64,000 bases of DNA, taken from assembly GCF_024586915.1 (NCBI RefSeq), contig NZ_JANBVS010000024.1, forward strand, positions 30,711 through 94,710. The letters are read 5' to 3'. Each line of letters starts with the position of its first letter. Position 1 is the first letter of the stretch. Position numbers and translations under genes: made by a program. This stretch comes from Bradyrhizobium sp. SRS-191 (GTDB lineage: Bacteria; Pseudomonadota; Alphaproteobacteria; Rhizobiales; Xanthobacteraceae). Positions 53,205 to 61,989 of this stretch are shown here, piece by piece. The notes under the pieces are model-generated. The model saw only the letters and a list, made by a program, of their open reading frames with translations. It searched no databases and was not told the DNA's origin.

Positions 53205-54437
53205 ATGGCGCCGAACACCCTGGCCTCGACGAGCTCCATGCCCGTGTCCGCATCCGCAGCTCACCGGACGACGCGCGACCGGCGCGCGGTGCTGATCCTG
53301 CTGATCGCCGTGGCGCTCTATAATGGCGCCTATCTCGTCAGCTGGGCCCTGTCCTCGCCTCAACCGGCGTTCGGTGACTTCTTCGGCCTGTGGTCGTTCG
53401 GCAAATTCGCCGCGCTGTCCGGCGCCGGCATCTATGATCCGGTCGCGCTCGCGCGCTATCAGCAGACCCTCGATCCTGCGCTGGGCGGCGGCGGGTTTCC
53501 CTATCCCTATCCGCCGACCTTCCTGCTGGTGCTGATTCCCCTGGGCATGCTGGCGCTGCCGGTGGCCTATGTCTGCTGGATCTCGGTTACGTTCGCACTC
53601 TACGGCCTCGCGACGCTCGGCCGCGACTGGCGGTCGCTGAGCGGCCTGGCGTTGCTTGCGGCGCCGACGACGCTGATCAACGCGATCACCGGCCAGAACG
53701 GCTTTCTCTCGGCGGCGCTGCTGATCGGCGGACTGCGCCTGCTCGCGCGTCATCCGGTCATCGCAGGCAGCCTGCTCGGCCTGCTCGCCTACAAGCCGCA
53801 ATTCGTGCTGCTGATGCCCGTCGTGCTGCTGGCATCGCGCAACTGGCGCGCCATTCTGTCGGCGGTTGCGATGACCGCGATCGTCGGCGTCGTGACCAGC
53901 GCCGCGATCGATCCGCTGATATGGCTGCAATGGATCACCGGATTTCCGAGCTATCAGGCGCAGCTCGGCGCCAACCAGGCCAGCCTCGACCACATGATGC
54001 CGACGGTCATCGCCGGCCTGCACGCGCTCGGCGCACCGCCGCCGGTCGGCGTCGTGATCCAGCTCGTGTTGTCCTGCTCGATCGTCGTAATGGTCTGGGA
54101 TGCGTGGCGACGCGGCATGACGGACCAGGCGATCGCGCTCGTTGCGGTCGGCAGCGTCCTGGCGACCCCCTATGCGATGATCTACGACATGCCGATGGTG
54201 GCGGCGGGGATCGCGATCCATTGGAAGGCGCGAAGCGACGCCGGCGAGCCGATCGCGCCGCTGGAGATCGGCCTCGTCATCGCGCTGTCGGCCTGCCTGC
54301 TCGCGATGATCGGGCACTCCGTGCCGCTCGCGGCCCCGCTCCTGCTGACGCTGCTGGCCTTGAGCATCGGCGGCATGTTCGACCGCTCCGGCCGCACCGC
54401 GCCCGCGCTGAACGTGCTGCCGCCGGCGGCCGGCTGA
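53205..54437 (+). CDS. GT87/DUF2029-type polytopic membrane glycosyltransferase-like protein
   Basis: This protein of about 410 aa is almost wholly hydrophobic, with about ten helices. Glycosyltransferase-87-like features include an acidic loop after the first helix (QPAFGDFFGLWSFGKFAALSG, with YDP) and FPYPYPPTFLLVLIPLG. The segments GQNGFLSAALLIGG and LLAYKPQFVLLMP also match the family pattern. Members use polyprenyl-phosphate mannose to modify envelope molecules. Specificity is unknown. ATG 53205 is the probable start (53238 possible). Confidence 0.78.
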   Translation: MAPNTLASTSSMPVSASAAHRTTRDRRAVLILLIAVALYNGAYLVSWALSSPQPAFGDFFGLWSFGKFAALSGAGIYDPVALARYQQTLDPALGGGGFPYPYPPTFLLVLIPLGMLALPVAYVCWISVTFALYGLATLGRDWRSLSGLALLAAPTTLINAITGQNGFLSAALLIGGLRLLARHPVIAGSLLGLLAYKPQFVLLMPVVLLASRNWRAILSAVAMTAIVGVVTSAAIDPLIWLQWITGFPSYQAQLGANQASLDHMMPTVIAGLHALGAPPPVGVVIQLVLSCSIVVMVWDAWRRGMTDQAIALVAVGSVLATPYAMIYDMPMVAAGIAIHWKARSDAGEPIAPLEIGLVIALSACLLAMIGHSVPLAAPLLLTLLALSIGGMFDRSGRTAPALNVLPPAAG

Positions 54438-54491
54438 GACGACCATCGTCGTCTCTTCCGCGAGCCGCGCCCTTGGATCAATCCGTGCTTC

Positions 54492-55118
54492 TCAATCCAG
54501 CTTCGCCTCCATCCCGCGCTTGACGGCGGGGCGGGTCATCAGGGCCTCGTACCAGCGCTTGACGTGGGGGAAGTCGGCCAAGTCGACCTTGTGGCGGGGA
54601 TGGCGCCAGGCCCAACCGAGGATGGCGAAGTCGGCGATCGAGAGATCGCCGGCGACGAATTCGTGCTGCGCCAGGCGGCGGTCGAGCACGCCGTAGAGCC
54701 GGACCGTCTCGGCCATGTAGCGCTTCAGGCCATAGGCGCGGTCCTGCTCGTTCTCGAGCGCGATGAAATGATGCACCTGGCCGGGCATCGGGCCGAAGCC
54801 GCCCATCTGCCACATCAGCCATTCATAGACCGGGATCCGCTCGCTAAGCGATTTCGGCAGGAACCGGCCGGTCTTCTCCGCCAGATAGAGCAGGATGGCG
54901 CCGGATTCGAACACGCTGACCGGCTTGCCCTCGGGGCCGTCGGGATCGACGATGGCGGGGATCTTGTTGTTCGGGCTGATCGCCAGAAACGCCGGCGCCA
55001 TCTGGGCGCCCTTGGTGATGTCCACCGGGATGACGCGGTAAGGCAGGCCCATCTCCTCCAGCGCGACGCAGATCTTGCGGCCGTTCGGCGTGTTCCAGGT
55101 GTGCAGGTCGATGGTCAT
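54492..55118 (-). CDS. Glutathione S-transferase, YfcG/YghU-like
   Basis: The 208 aa protein begins with the YfcG-type N-terminus (MTIDLHTWNTPNGRKICVAL), which carries a Thr-Pro-Asn in place of the usual Tyr/Ser of GSTs. It then has PNNKIPAIVDPDG and FESGAILLYLAEKTGRF. The C-terminal helical domain (about 90-205) has SIADFAILGW. YfcG-like proteins are disulfide-bond reductases using glutathione. It diverges from pyrE. Confidence 0.9.
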   Translation of the reverse strand: MTIDLHTWNTPNGRKICVALEEMGLPYRVIPVDITKGAQMAPAFLAISPNNKIPAIVDPDGPEGKPVSVFESGAILLYLAEKTGRFLPKSLSERIPVYEWLMWQMGGFGPMPGQVHHFIALENEQDRAYGLKRYMAETVRLYGVLDRRLAQHEFVAGDLSIADFAILGWAWRHPRHKVDLADFPHVKRWYEALMTRPAVKRGMEAKLD

Positions 55119-55132
55119 GCGGCGCGTCCCCA

Positions 55133-55156
55133 CGAAATGTCTTGCGAAATGTCTTG
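55133..55156. repeat. Two tandem copies of a 12-base unit upstream of the GST gene
   Basis: CGAAATGTCTTG occurs twice back to back at 55133 and 55145. It ends some 15 bases upstream of the GST start on the minus strand, in the divergent GST/pyrE region. Perfect duplication is unusual for an intergenic region and may be a short protein-binding site or a slippage event. Confidence 0.6.
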
Positions 55157-55309
55157 CTTGGGCTCTCGCTTCCCCTTAGCTCGAAACCGCGCCCGGCTCC
55201 AAACGTAGCGTTGTTGATGGGACATCCTGGCCGCTGGCCTCGGCCGTCCGGCCCCGATAGATTGCGCCACCCAGAATTCACTCAAGAACCGACCCTCAGG
55301 GGAAACGCC

Positions 55310-55867
55310 GTGTCCAAATCCGCCTCCCGCGCCCGCCTCCTCGAGATCATCCGCAGGCGCTCGTTCGGGCGCGGCGATGTCACCTTGGCGTCCGGCCGCA
55401 AGAGCGATTTCTACTTCAACCTCAAGCCGACCATGATGGACCCGGAGGGCGCGACGCTGCTCGCCGAGCTCACCTATGAGGCGCTGAAGGACGAGGGCTT
55501 CGATTATATCGGCGGGCTGGAGATGGGCGCGGTGCCGCTGGCCGGCGCGATCGCCCAGATCTCCTGGATCAAGGGCCATCCGATCGCAGCCTTCTTCGTG
55601 CGCAAGAAGCCGAAGGAGCACGGCGCCAGGCTCGCGATCGAGGGCCTGACGCGCGACGAGACCCTGGCGGGAAAGCGCATCGTCGTGGTCGAGGACGTCA
55701 CCACGACCGGCGGCTCGGCGATGAAGGCGGTCGAGGCCCTGCGCGAGGCCGGCGCCGAGGTGTCGCTGGTGTTCACGATGGTCGATCGCGAGGAAGGCGC
55801 GGCCGAGGCGTTCGCGCAGGCGGGCCTGCCGTTCCAGGCGCTGTACAAGGCGCGCGAATTCCTCTGA
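55310..55867 (+). CDS. pyrE: Orotate phosphoribosyltransferase
   Basis: PyrE makes OMP from orotate and PRPP in pyrimidine biosynthesis. The 185 aa protein has the N-terminal helix, SGRKSDFYFNLKPTMM, the flexible-loop basic residues in FVRKKPKEHG and the PRPP motif VVVEDVTTTGGSAMKA. GTG 55310 is chosen because AGGGGAAA sits at proper spacing; the frame is otherwise open to 55142. Confidence 0.95.
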   Translation: MSKSASRARLLEIIRRRSFGRGDVTLASGRKSDFYFNLKPTMMDPEGATLLAELTYEALKDEGFDYIGGLEMGAVPLAGAIAQISWIKGHPIAAFFVRKKPKEHGARLAIEGLTRDETLAGKRIVVVEDVTTTGGSAMKAVEALREAGAEVSLVFTMVDREEGAAEAFAQAGLPFQALYKAREFL

Positions 55868-56029
55868 GAGTTGACGGCGCGCCGACTTTCGCGCTCCGCA
55901 CACACCGCTCATTTACCAACGCCCATTAAGGTTACCGCAAAGCTGATGGCGCCATGCCGTGGGCATGGCCGGCCCGTTCGCGCATGATCGGCGTGGATTC
56001 GCCGCAGCGGCAGACCTTTGCGGTGAGAG

Positions 56030-56878
56030 ATGGAGTGGGCGTTGCGTCACGTGTTGTCGTTTCGGCGGTTGCCCCGCCGCGTCGCCGTCGCCACCATGAT
56101 CGGCCTGGCCGCGCTCGCGCTGGCGCCGCAGATGGCTTCGGCCGAGGGCCTGTTCGATTTCCTGTTCGGCGGCTTCAACAAGCCGCAAGCGCAGCGGCCG
56201 GCGGCCCAAGGCAGCTTCTTCGCCGATCCGTTCGGCACCAATCCGCAAGGCCCGCCACAGCCGCGCGCGGCCTCGAGCGGATCGGGCGCCGCGTTCTGCG
56301 TGCGCAGCTGTGACGGGCGCTATTTCCCGCTGACCCGTGGCCTCGCCTCGCCGGCGCAGATGTGCCAGGCGTTCTGCCCGGCGAGCCCGACCAAGATCTA
56401 TTACGGCTCCAACATCGACTACGCGACCGCGGCCAATGGCGAGCGCTATGCCGACAGCGAGACCGCGTTCGCCTATCGCCAGGCGCTGCGCGCCGACTGC
56501 ACCTGCAACGGCCGCGATCCCGCGGGGCTCGCGCCGGTCGACTTGTCGCTCGACACCTCGCTGCGCCCGGGCGATGTCGTGGCCACCAGCGACGGGCTCG
56601 TCGCCTATTCAGGACCGCGCAGCAGCGGCGGCCAGGCGGCCGACTTCAAACCGGTCGCTTCCTATCCCGGGCTGAACTCGGACATGCGGGCCAAGCTGAG
56701 CGAGATGAAGGTGGCGCCGGTGCGCGCCGAGATGCTGGCGGCCGATGCGCTCGCCGCCATGCCACCGCCGGAGGCCAATGCGGGCAATGTCAATGCCGGC
56801 AATGTCAGCGTGGCGCCGCCACTGACGATTGCGCCAAAGCCGGCCGCGGGCCGCGCCAAGCGCGCGGATGTGGATTGA
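56030..56878 (+). CDS. DUF2865 secreted protein
   Basis: This protein of about 282 aa has an N-terminal signal peptide (VAVATMIGLAALALAPQMASA) and a conserved cysteine-rich core, FCVRSCDGRYFPL, MCQAFCPASPTKIYYGS and ADCTCNG, as in DUF2865 proteins of rhizobia. The C-terminus is Pro/Ala/Asn rich with a short repeat (NAGNVNAGNVSV). Six or more cysteines suggest disulfides in the periplasm. The function of the family is unknown. The ATG 56030 start is plausible but not certain. Confidence 0.85.
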   Translation: MEWALRHVLSFRRLPRRVAVATMIGLAALALAPQMASAEGLFDFLFGGFNKPQAQRPAAQGSFFADPFGTNPQGPPQPRAASSGSGAAFCVRSCDGRYFPLTRGLASPAQMCQAFCPASPTKIYYGSNIDYATAANGERYADSETAFAYRQALRADCTCNGRDPAGLAPVDLSLDTSLRPGDVVATSDGLVAYSGPRSSGGQAADFKPVASYPGLNSDMRAKLSEMKVAPVRAEMLAADALAAMPPPEANAGNVNAGNVSVAPPLTIAPKPAAGRAKRADVD

Positions 56879-56957
56879 GCTTTGGTCCGCGTCCTTGCGA
56901 AATAACGGGTCCGCGCAAGGCGCCGCCCCGCTACGCTCGCAACGACGGAATGCTGGG

Positions 56958-57389
56958 CTAGCGCCCGACGATGACGCCGATGACGTTGGGCGCTTCGAGG
57001 TACTTTTCCTCGATCGCCGCGCGCGCGGCGGCGCGGTTGTCCGGCGTCAGCAGGCCGCGCTTTTCGGCCAGGATCATCCAGCAGAAGCCCCACCAGTCGC
57101 TCAGCATGCCCTCGTCGTCGACGAGGTCGTAGCCCTGCTCGGCGGCAAAGATGCGCGCCCGAGCCTCGTCGAGGCCGTCGAGGAAGGTGTGGTCGGTGGC
57201 CGAGAACAGCTCATCCGAGATGTCGTCGGTGGTGTAGCCCCAGACCGACATGCAGACGGCGTTGAACGCACGGTCGATCTGATCGTCGTCCACGGCGCGC
57301 CGGCGTGCCGTCTTGTGTAGCCGCGTCAAGGTGCGCGCGAAATCGGCAATGCGGGTCAGGGCCAGGGGATCGAAGGCGGTGTTGGACAT
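56958..57389 (-). CDS. Protein of unknown function (143 aa)
   Basis: This soluble protein starts at ATG 57389 (MSNTAFDPLALTRIADFART). It has an alpha-helical basic N-terminal half and an acidic C-terminal half with TTDDISDELFSAT and LSDWWGFCWMILAEKRG. I do not recognise the family and see no signal or membrane segment. It stands alone, convergent with DUF2865. Its reading frame matches the codon use of the neighbours, so I judge it real. Confidence 0.6.
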   Translation of the reverse strand: MSNTAFDPLALTRIADFARTLTRLHKTARRRAVDDDQIDRAFNAVCMSVWGYTTDDISDELFSATDHTFLDGLDEARARIFAAEQGYDLVDDEGMLSDWWGFCWMILAEKRGLLTPDNRAAARAAIEEKYLEAPNVIGVIVGR

Positions 57390-57505
57390 GGTGTCCTCAC
57401 GAGATGCACTGATGCCGGGGTGGGCAGATCGAATCGCCATAGGGATAACGATCGCTTGCTAAATTGTTCTTAATTTGTTCTGCTGAGAAAAGAAAGTCAA
57501 TTGCC

Positions 57506-57541
57506 GTCGTCCCGGCCTCCGAGCCGGGACCCATAACCACC
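57506..57541. repeat. Family B left arm (of split copy 5)
   Basis: GTCGTCCCGGCCTCCGAGCC runs to GGGACCCATAACCACC, typical of the left arm of family B copies. It is followed by GCAGCCAATTGTTTGGCACGCC, which carries the recurring GGCACGC word, and the GIY-YIG ATG comes a few bases later. Its partner arm is at 57871. Confidence 0.85.
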
Positions 57542-57565
57542 GCAGCCAATTGTTTGGCACGCCCG

Positions 57566-57867
57566 ATGAGCACCGAGGCTGAGTGGACGGCCTATATCCT
57601 CGCCAGCGGCCACCACAGCACGCTTTACGTGGGCGTGACCAATGATCTGAGGAGGCGGCTCGAGGACCATCGTGCTGGGCGAGGTTCCAAGTTCGCAGCA
57701 GCTACAAGGTTTTTCGCCTCGTTCACGTCGAGCGCTTCGCAAGCCCGCTCGACGCCATCGCCCGAGAAAAGCAGCTAAAGAATTGGCATCGCCATTGGAA
57801 GGTGGAGCTCGTCCAACGAGACAACCTCGATTGGAGTGACCTGTCGGGCCTGATCCTTGAACGGTGA
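57566..57867 (+). pseudogene. Frameshifted GIY-YIG nuclease between repeat arms
   Basis: The frame from ATG 57566 gives MSTEAEWTAYILASGHHSTL, YVGVTNDLRRRLEDHRAG and SKFAA, the N-terminal half of a single-domain GIY-YIG nuclease. After about 57700 the reading shifts by one base. The second frame continues SYKVFRLVHVERFASPLDAI with AREKQLKNWHRHWK (the catalytic Glu and its basic neighbours) and ends ...LILER at TGA 57865. One base appears lost near 57700. The gene lies directly between the two arms of a family B repeat. Sequencing error versus true decay cannot be told here. Confidence 0.85.
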
Positions 57868-57870
57868 GTC

Positions 57871-57899
57871 TGGATCCCGGCGTTCGCCGGGATGACGAC
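57871..57899. repeat. Family B right arm (of split copy 5)
   Basis: TGGATCCCGGCGTTCGCCGG runs to GATGACGAC, three bases after the GIY-YIG stop. It pairs as the inverted partner of 57506-57541 and closely resembles the right arms of copies 1 and 6. Confidence 0.8.
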
Positions 57900-58093
57900 G
57901 GGGAAAGACCTCGAATCCATCTCCCCCACGCACCCGCAGCAACAGCCATCCGCGTTCCAGCCGCGGAACTCCGGCCCGAACTTTGCATATTTTTCCATCA
58001 CCTTGCTGTGCGGACCAGCCTTTCCCCGGGTTTCGGACCGCGCGCAACCATCGTATGCTTTTACCGGTTCCTCGTAGCATCACAGGTTTCAAG

Positions 58094-60601
58094 GTGACAG
58101 ATCAGCCGTCCCAGCGCAGCTTCGTAAGCACCGGCCAGCCCGTCGACGAACTGGCCGTCGCCGAGATCAAGAGCGACATCCTGGCGAAGCTTCGGCTCGC
58201 GATCGGCAAGGAGGCGAGCCAGGCGACGCAGCAGGACTGGTATCACGCCGCGGCGCTGACCTTGCGCGACCGCATCGTGCATCGCTGGCTGACGGCGGAC
58301 AAGGAGAGCTACGACGCCGGGCGCAAGCGGGTCTATTATCTCAGCCTTGAGTTCCTGATCGGCCGCCTGTTTACCGACGCGCTCAACAACATGGGCCTGA
58401 TGAAGGTGTTCGAGACCGCGCTCGGCGATCTCGGCGTCGGCCTGATGGATCTGCGCAAATGCGAGCCGGATGCCGCCCTCGGCAATGGCGGCCTGGGAAG
58501 GCTCGCGGCCTGCTTCATGGAAAGCATGTCGACCTTGCAGATCCCGGCGATCGGCTACGGCATCCGCTACGATTTCGGCCTGTTTCGCCAGGTCATCGTG
58601 GACGGCTGGCAGCACGAATATCCCGACGTCTGGCTGTCGTTCGGCAATCCCTGGGAATTCCAGCGGCCCGAAGTGGTCTATCACGTGCATTTCGGCGGCG
58701 GCGTCGAGCATGTCGACGACAAGGGCCGCGACCGCGCGATCTGGCATCCCGGCGAGACCGTGCAGGCGGTGGCCTATGATACGCCGATCGTCGGCTGGCG
58801 CGGCCAGCATGTGAATGCGCTGCGGCTGTGGTCGGCGCGCTCGCCCGATCCGCTGAAGCTCGACGTGTTCAACTCCGGCGACTATCTCGGCGCGTCGGCG
58901 GAAGAAGCGCGCGCGGAAGCGATCTGCAAGTTCCTCTACCCCAATGACGAGAGTCCCGCGGGGCGCGAGCTGCGGCTGCGGCAGGAATATTTCTTCGTCT
59001 CGGCCTCGCTGCAGGATCTCGTCAAGCGCCATCTCGGCTCCGACGGGCAGCTGCGCAGCCTGTCGCAGAAGGCCGCCGTGCAGCTCAACGACACGCATCC
59101 CTCGCTCGCCGTGGCCGAGCTGATGCGCATCCTCGTCGACCTGCACAATTTCCGCTGGGACGAGGCCTGGAAGATCACCGTCGCAACACTGTCCTACACC
59201 AACCACACGCTGCTGCCCGAGGCGCTGGAGACCTGGCCGGTCGAGCTGTTCGAGCGGCTGCTGCCGCGGCATCTCGAGATCATCTACCGCATCAATGCGC
59301 AGCATCTGGCGCTCGCCGAGCAGCGCGCGCCGGGCGACATCGACTACCGCGCCTCGGTGTCCTTGATCGACGAGAAGAGCGGCCGGCGCGTGCGCATGGG
59401 CCAGCTCGCCTTCGTCGGCTCGCATCGCATCAACGGCGTCTCGGCGATGCATTCGGACCTGATGAAGGAGACCGTGTTCCACGATCTCAACCATCTCTAT
59501 TCCGGCCGCATCACCAACAAGACCAACGGCATCACCTTCCGGCGCTGGCTGACGCTTGCCAATCCGAAGCTGACGAGCCTGCTGTGCGAGGCCTGCGGCG
59601 ACGCCATCGTCGACGATCCGACCTTGCTGACGAGCCTGGAGAGCTATGTCGCGGATGCTGGCTTCCACCAGAAGTTCCGGGCCGTGAAGCACCACAACAA
59701 GATCCAGCTCGCGCGGCTGATCGGCGAGCGCATGAATGTGCGGCTCGATCCGGGCGCGCTGTTCGACGTGCAGATCAAGCGCATCCACGAATACAAGCGG
59801 CAGCTGCTCAACATCCTCGAGGCGGTGGCGCTGTATCTGGACATCAAGGACGATCCGCAAGGCAATTGGGTGCCGCGGGTCAAGATCTTCGCCGGCAAGG
59901 CGGCGGCGAGCTACCGCTACGCCAAGCTGATCATCAAGCTGATCAACGACGTCGCCGAGGTGGTCAACAACGATCCCGCGATCGGCGGCAAGCTGAAGGT
60001 CGTGTTCATGGCCGATTACAATGTCAGCCTGGCGGAAACGATCATTCCCGCCGCCGATCTGTCCGAGCAGATCTCGACCGCCGGCATGGAAGCCTCCGGC
60101 ACCGGCAACATGAAGCTGGCGCTGAACGGCGCGATCACCATCGGCACGCTGGACGGCGCCAACATCGAGATCCGCGACAATGTCGGGGCCGACAACATCG
60201 CGATCTTCGGCATGGAGGCCGGCGACGTCATGCTGCGCCGCCAGCAGGGCCTCGACGCGACCGACATTATCCGCCGCTCGCCGCGGCTGGCGCGCGCCAT
60301 CGACGCGATCGCCTCGGGCCTGTTCTCGCCGGGCGAACCCGGACGGTTCGAGCCGATCGCGCATGCGCTGCGCCATCTCGATCACTACATGGTCTCGGCC
60401 GATTTCGATTCCTACTACGAGGCCCAGCGCGGCGTCGACGCGCGCTGGCAGACCACGCCGGCCTGGACCCGCGCCTCGATCCTCAACGTCGCCCGCATGG
60501 CGTGGTTCTCCTCCGACCGCACCATCCGCGAATATGCCGACGACATCTGGAACGTGCCGGTCGGGCCAGCTGCGGTGCTGCCGCATGCGCAACGGGCGTG
60601 A
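58094..60601 (+). CDS. glgP: Glycogen phosphorylase
   Basis: GlgP releases glucose-1-phosphate from glycogen and uses PLP. The 835 aa protein has the family core: YYLSLEFLIGRLFTDALNN, GNGGLGRLAACFMESM, TNGITFRRWL and the PLP region EASGTGNMKLALNGAITIGT with the lysine. I start at GTG 58094; an upstream ATG at 58055 would add 13 residues. No other glycogen genes are adjacent. It follows the repeat-borne GIY-YIG pseudogene. Confidence 0.95.
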   Translation: MTDQPSQRSFVSTGQPVDELAVAEIKSDILAKLRLAIGKEASQATQQDWYHAAALTLRDRIVHRWLTADKESYDAGRKRVYYLSLEFLIGRLFTDALNNMGLMKVFETALGDLGVGLMDLRKCEPDAALGNGGLGRLAACFMESMSTLQIPAIGYGIRYDFGLFRQVIVDGWQHEYPDVWLSFGNPWEFQRPEVVYHVHFGGGVEHVDDKGRDRAIWHPGETVQAVAYDTPIVGWRGQHVNALRLWSARSPDPLKLDVFNSGDYLGASAEEARAEAICKFLYPNDESPAGRELRLRQEYFFVSASLQDLVKRHLGSDGQLRSLSQKAAVQLNDTHPSLAVAELMRILVDLHNFRWDEAWKITVATLSYTNHTLLPEALETWPVELFERLLPRHLEIIYRINAQHLALAEQRAPGDIDYRASVSLIDEKSGRRVRMGQLAFVGSHRINGVSAMHSDLMKETVFHDLNHLYSGRITNKTNGITFRRWLTLANPKLTSLLCEACGDAIVDDPTLLTSLESYVADAGFHQKFRAVKHHNKIQLARLIGERMNVRLDPGALFDVQIKRIHEYKRQLLNILEAVALYLDIKDDPQGNWVPRVKIFAGKAAASYRYAKLIIKLINDVAEVVNNDPAIGGKLKVVFMADYNVSLAETIIPAADLSEQISTAGMEASGTGNMKLALNGAITIGTLDGANIEIRDNVGADNIAIFGMEAGDVMLRRQQGLDATDIIRRSPRLARAIDAIASGLFSPGEPGRFEPIAHALRHLDHYMVSADFDSYYEAQRGVDARWQTTPAWTRASILNVARMAWFSSDRTIREYADDIWNVPVGPAAVLPHAQRA

Positions 60602-60707
60602 GGCGGGGAGCCATCCCTCCGCGTCAATGACCTGTGACGTCATTGCAGGTCCGGCCGAATTGCATCTGACCTGACGACCATCATACGATGATCGTCAGGA
60701 GAATGGC

Positions 60708-61529
60708 ATGACCGATACGCCGACCACGCACCTGTTCGACGAGGCCACCCGCGTCACCGCGGGTGACAGTCGCTGGCAGGGCCGGACCAGCCCGGACTAT
60801 TGGGCCTTCGTCGGGCCGTTCGGCGGCGTCACGGCAGCGACCGTGCTGCGCGCGTTGATCCAGCACCCGCAGATCGCGGGCGATCCGCTTGCGGTCACCG
60901 TGAACTATTGCGCGCCGATCGCGGAGGGTCCGTTCGATCTCGACGTGCGGCTGGTAAAGGCCAACCGCTCCTCGCAGCATTGGTGCGTGGAGCTGAGCCA
61001 GGGCGATGCGGATGCGGCGACACTGGCGACCGCCGTGTTTGCAGAGCGCAGGCCGTCCTGGTCGCATCAGCCGGCCGTCAGCCCGGAAGCGCCGCCGTTC
61101 GACCAGGTCAAGCGCCATCCCGACACCAACATGTCGTGGACCAAGCAATATGATTTCCGCTTCATCGAAGGACGCCCGGCGTTCGGCGCCTCGGCCACCG
61201 GCACGCCGCACAGCAGCTATTCGCGGCTGTGGATCTCCGATCGCAAGCCGCGCAAGCTCGACTGCCTGTCGCTGCTGTCGATGTCGGACGCCTTCTTCGG
61301 CCGCGTCTTCCATGCCCGCGGCGAGCTGGTGCCGTTCGGCACGGTGTCGCTGACGACCTATTTCCACGTCAGCCGCGACGAGCTCGCGGCCGAGGACATC
61401 ACGCATGTGCTGGCGACGGCGGATGCCAAGATCTTCAACCGCAGCTATCAGGACCAGCATGGCGAGCTGTGGTCACCGTCCGGCCGCCTGCTCGCGACGA
61501 CGACGCAGATCGCGTATTTCAAGGCGTGA
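60708..61529 (+). CDS. Acyl-CoA thioesterase-like (hot-dog) protein
   Basis: This 273 aa protein has the two-hot-dog arrangement of the TesB/4HBT_3 type. Visible are GPFGGVTAATVLRALIQHP, VNYCAPIAEGPFDLDVRLVK and a second half with LSLLSMSDAFFGRVF and GTVSLTTYFHV. These enzymes hydrolyse acyl-CoA thioesters. The substrate is unknown. ATG 60708 follows AGGAGAATGGC, a good site. It is downstream of glgP by 107 bases. Confidence 0.85.
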   Translation: MTDTPTTHLFDEATRVTAGDSRWQGRTSPDYWAFVGPFGGVTAATVLRALIQHPQIAGDPLAVTVNYCAPIAEGPFDLDVRLVKANRSSQHWCVELSQGDADAATLATAVFAERRPSWSHQPAVSPEAPPFDQVKRHPDTNMSWTKQYDFRFIEGRPAFGASATGTPHSSYSRLWISDRKPRKLDCLSLLSMSDAFFGRVFHARGELVPFGTVSLTTYFHVSRDELAAEDITHVLATADAKIFNRSYQDQHGELWSPSGRLLATTTQIAYFKA

Positions 61530-61552
61530 GAGCGGGGACGGCGCTCAGAAAA

Positions 61553-61703
61553 CGGTGTCGTCCCGGCCTTGAGCCGGGACCCATAGCCACCGTCCGTCAT
61601 TTGGCGAAGGCCGGAGCTGCTGGCGTGCCACATCACTCCGCCCTGTGGTTATGGGTCCCGGCGTTCGCCGGGACGACGACGGTGGGTGAGGCGCGACTTC
61701 GGC
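61553..61703. repeat. Family B repeat, copy 6 (reverse orientation)
   Basis: The 151-base unit begins CGGTGTCGTCCCGGCC and ends GGTGAGGCGCGACTTCGGC. On the minus strand its spacer reads GTGATGTGGCACGCC after the CCATAACCAC arm. It therefore lies inverted relative to copy 3. It matches the next unit over its full length. Confidence 0.92.
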
Positions 61704-61773
61704 TGCATCTTGCGACGTCAAAGCGTCGCCGCAGAGGCCTACGTGCAGAGGACCAAGACGGGGTCAACACCAT

Positions 61774-61924
61774 CGGTGTCGTCCCGGCCTTGAGCCGGGA
61801 CCCATAGCCACCGTCCGTCATTTGGCGAAGGCTGGAGCTGCCAGCATGCCGCATCACTCCGCCCTGTGGTTATGGGTCCCGGCGTTCGCCGGGACCACGG
61901 CGGGGGGTGAGGCGCGACTTCGGC
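61774..61924. repeat. Family B repeat, copy 7 (near-identical duplicate of copy 6)
   Basis: This 151-base stretch matches 61553-61703 with only about a dozen substitutions, including identical flanking GGTGAGGCGCGACTTCGGC. The two start 221 bases apart. Confidence 0.92.
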
Positions 61925-61961
61925 CGTTCCATGCGCCGGAGGAGAGCCGGCGAAGGTCCAA

Positions 61962-61989
61962 ACGGGTCAGCCGCACGCGGCTGACCCGT
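61962..61989 (-). terminator. Perfect hairpin after pckA
   Basis: ACGGGTCAGCCG-CACG-CGGCTGACCCGT forms a 12-bp stem with a 4-base loop, 12 bases past the pckA stop on the minus strand. A short TTT follows. Its position and GC strength fit an intrinsic terminator, though the U-tract is weak. Confidence 0.7.

Noticed and set aside
58061..60643. 860-codon antisense frame over glgP
   Set aside because: Mirror of the glgP codon pattern; no recognisable protein.
61633..61857. Short frames translating as YGSRLKAGTTP
   Set aside because: Translations of family B repeats, not genes.
11754..61924. CRISPR array
   Set aside because: The repeats are dispersed hairpins of variable spacing with no regular spacers and no cas genes.
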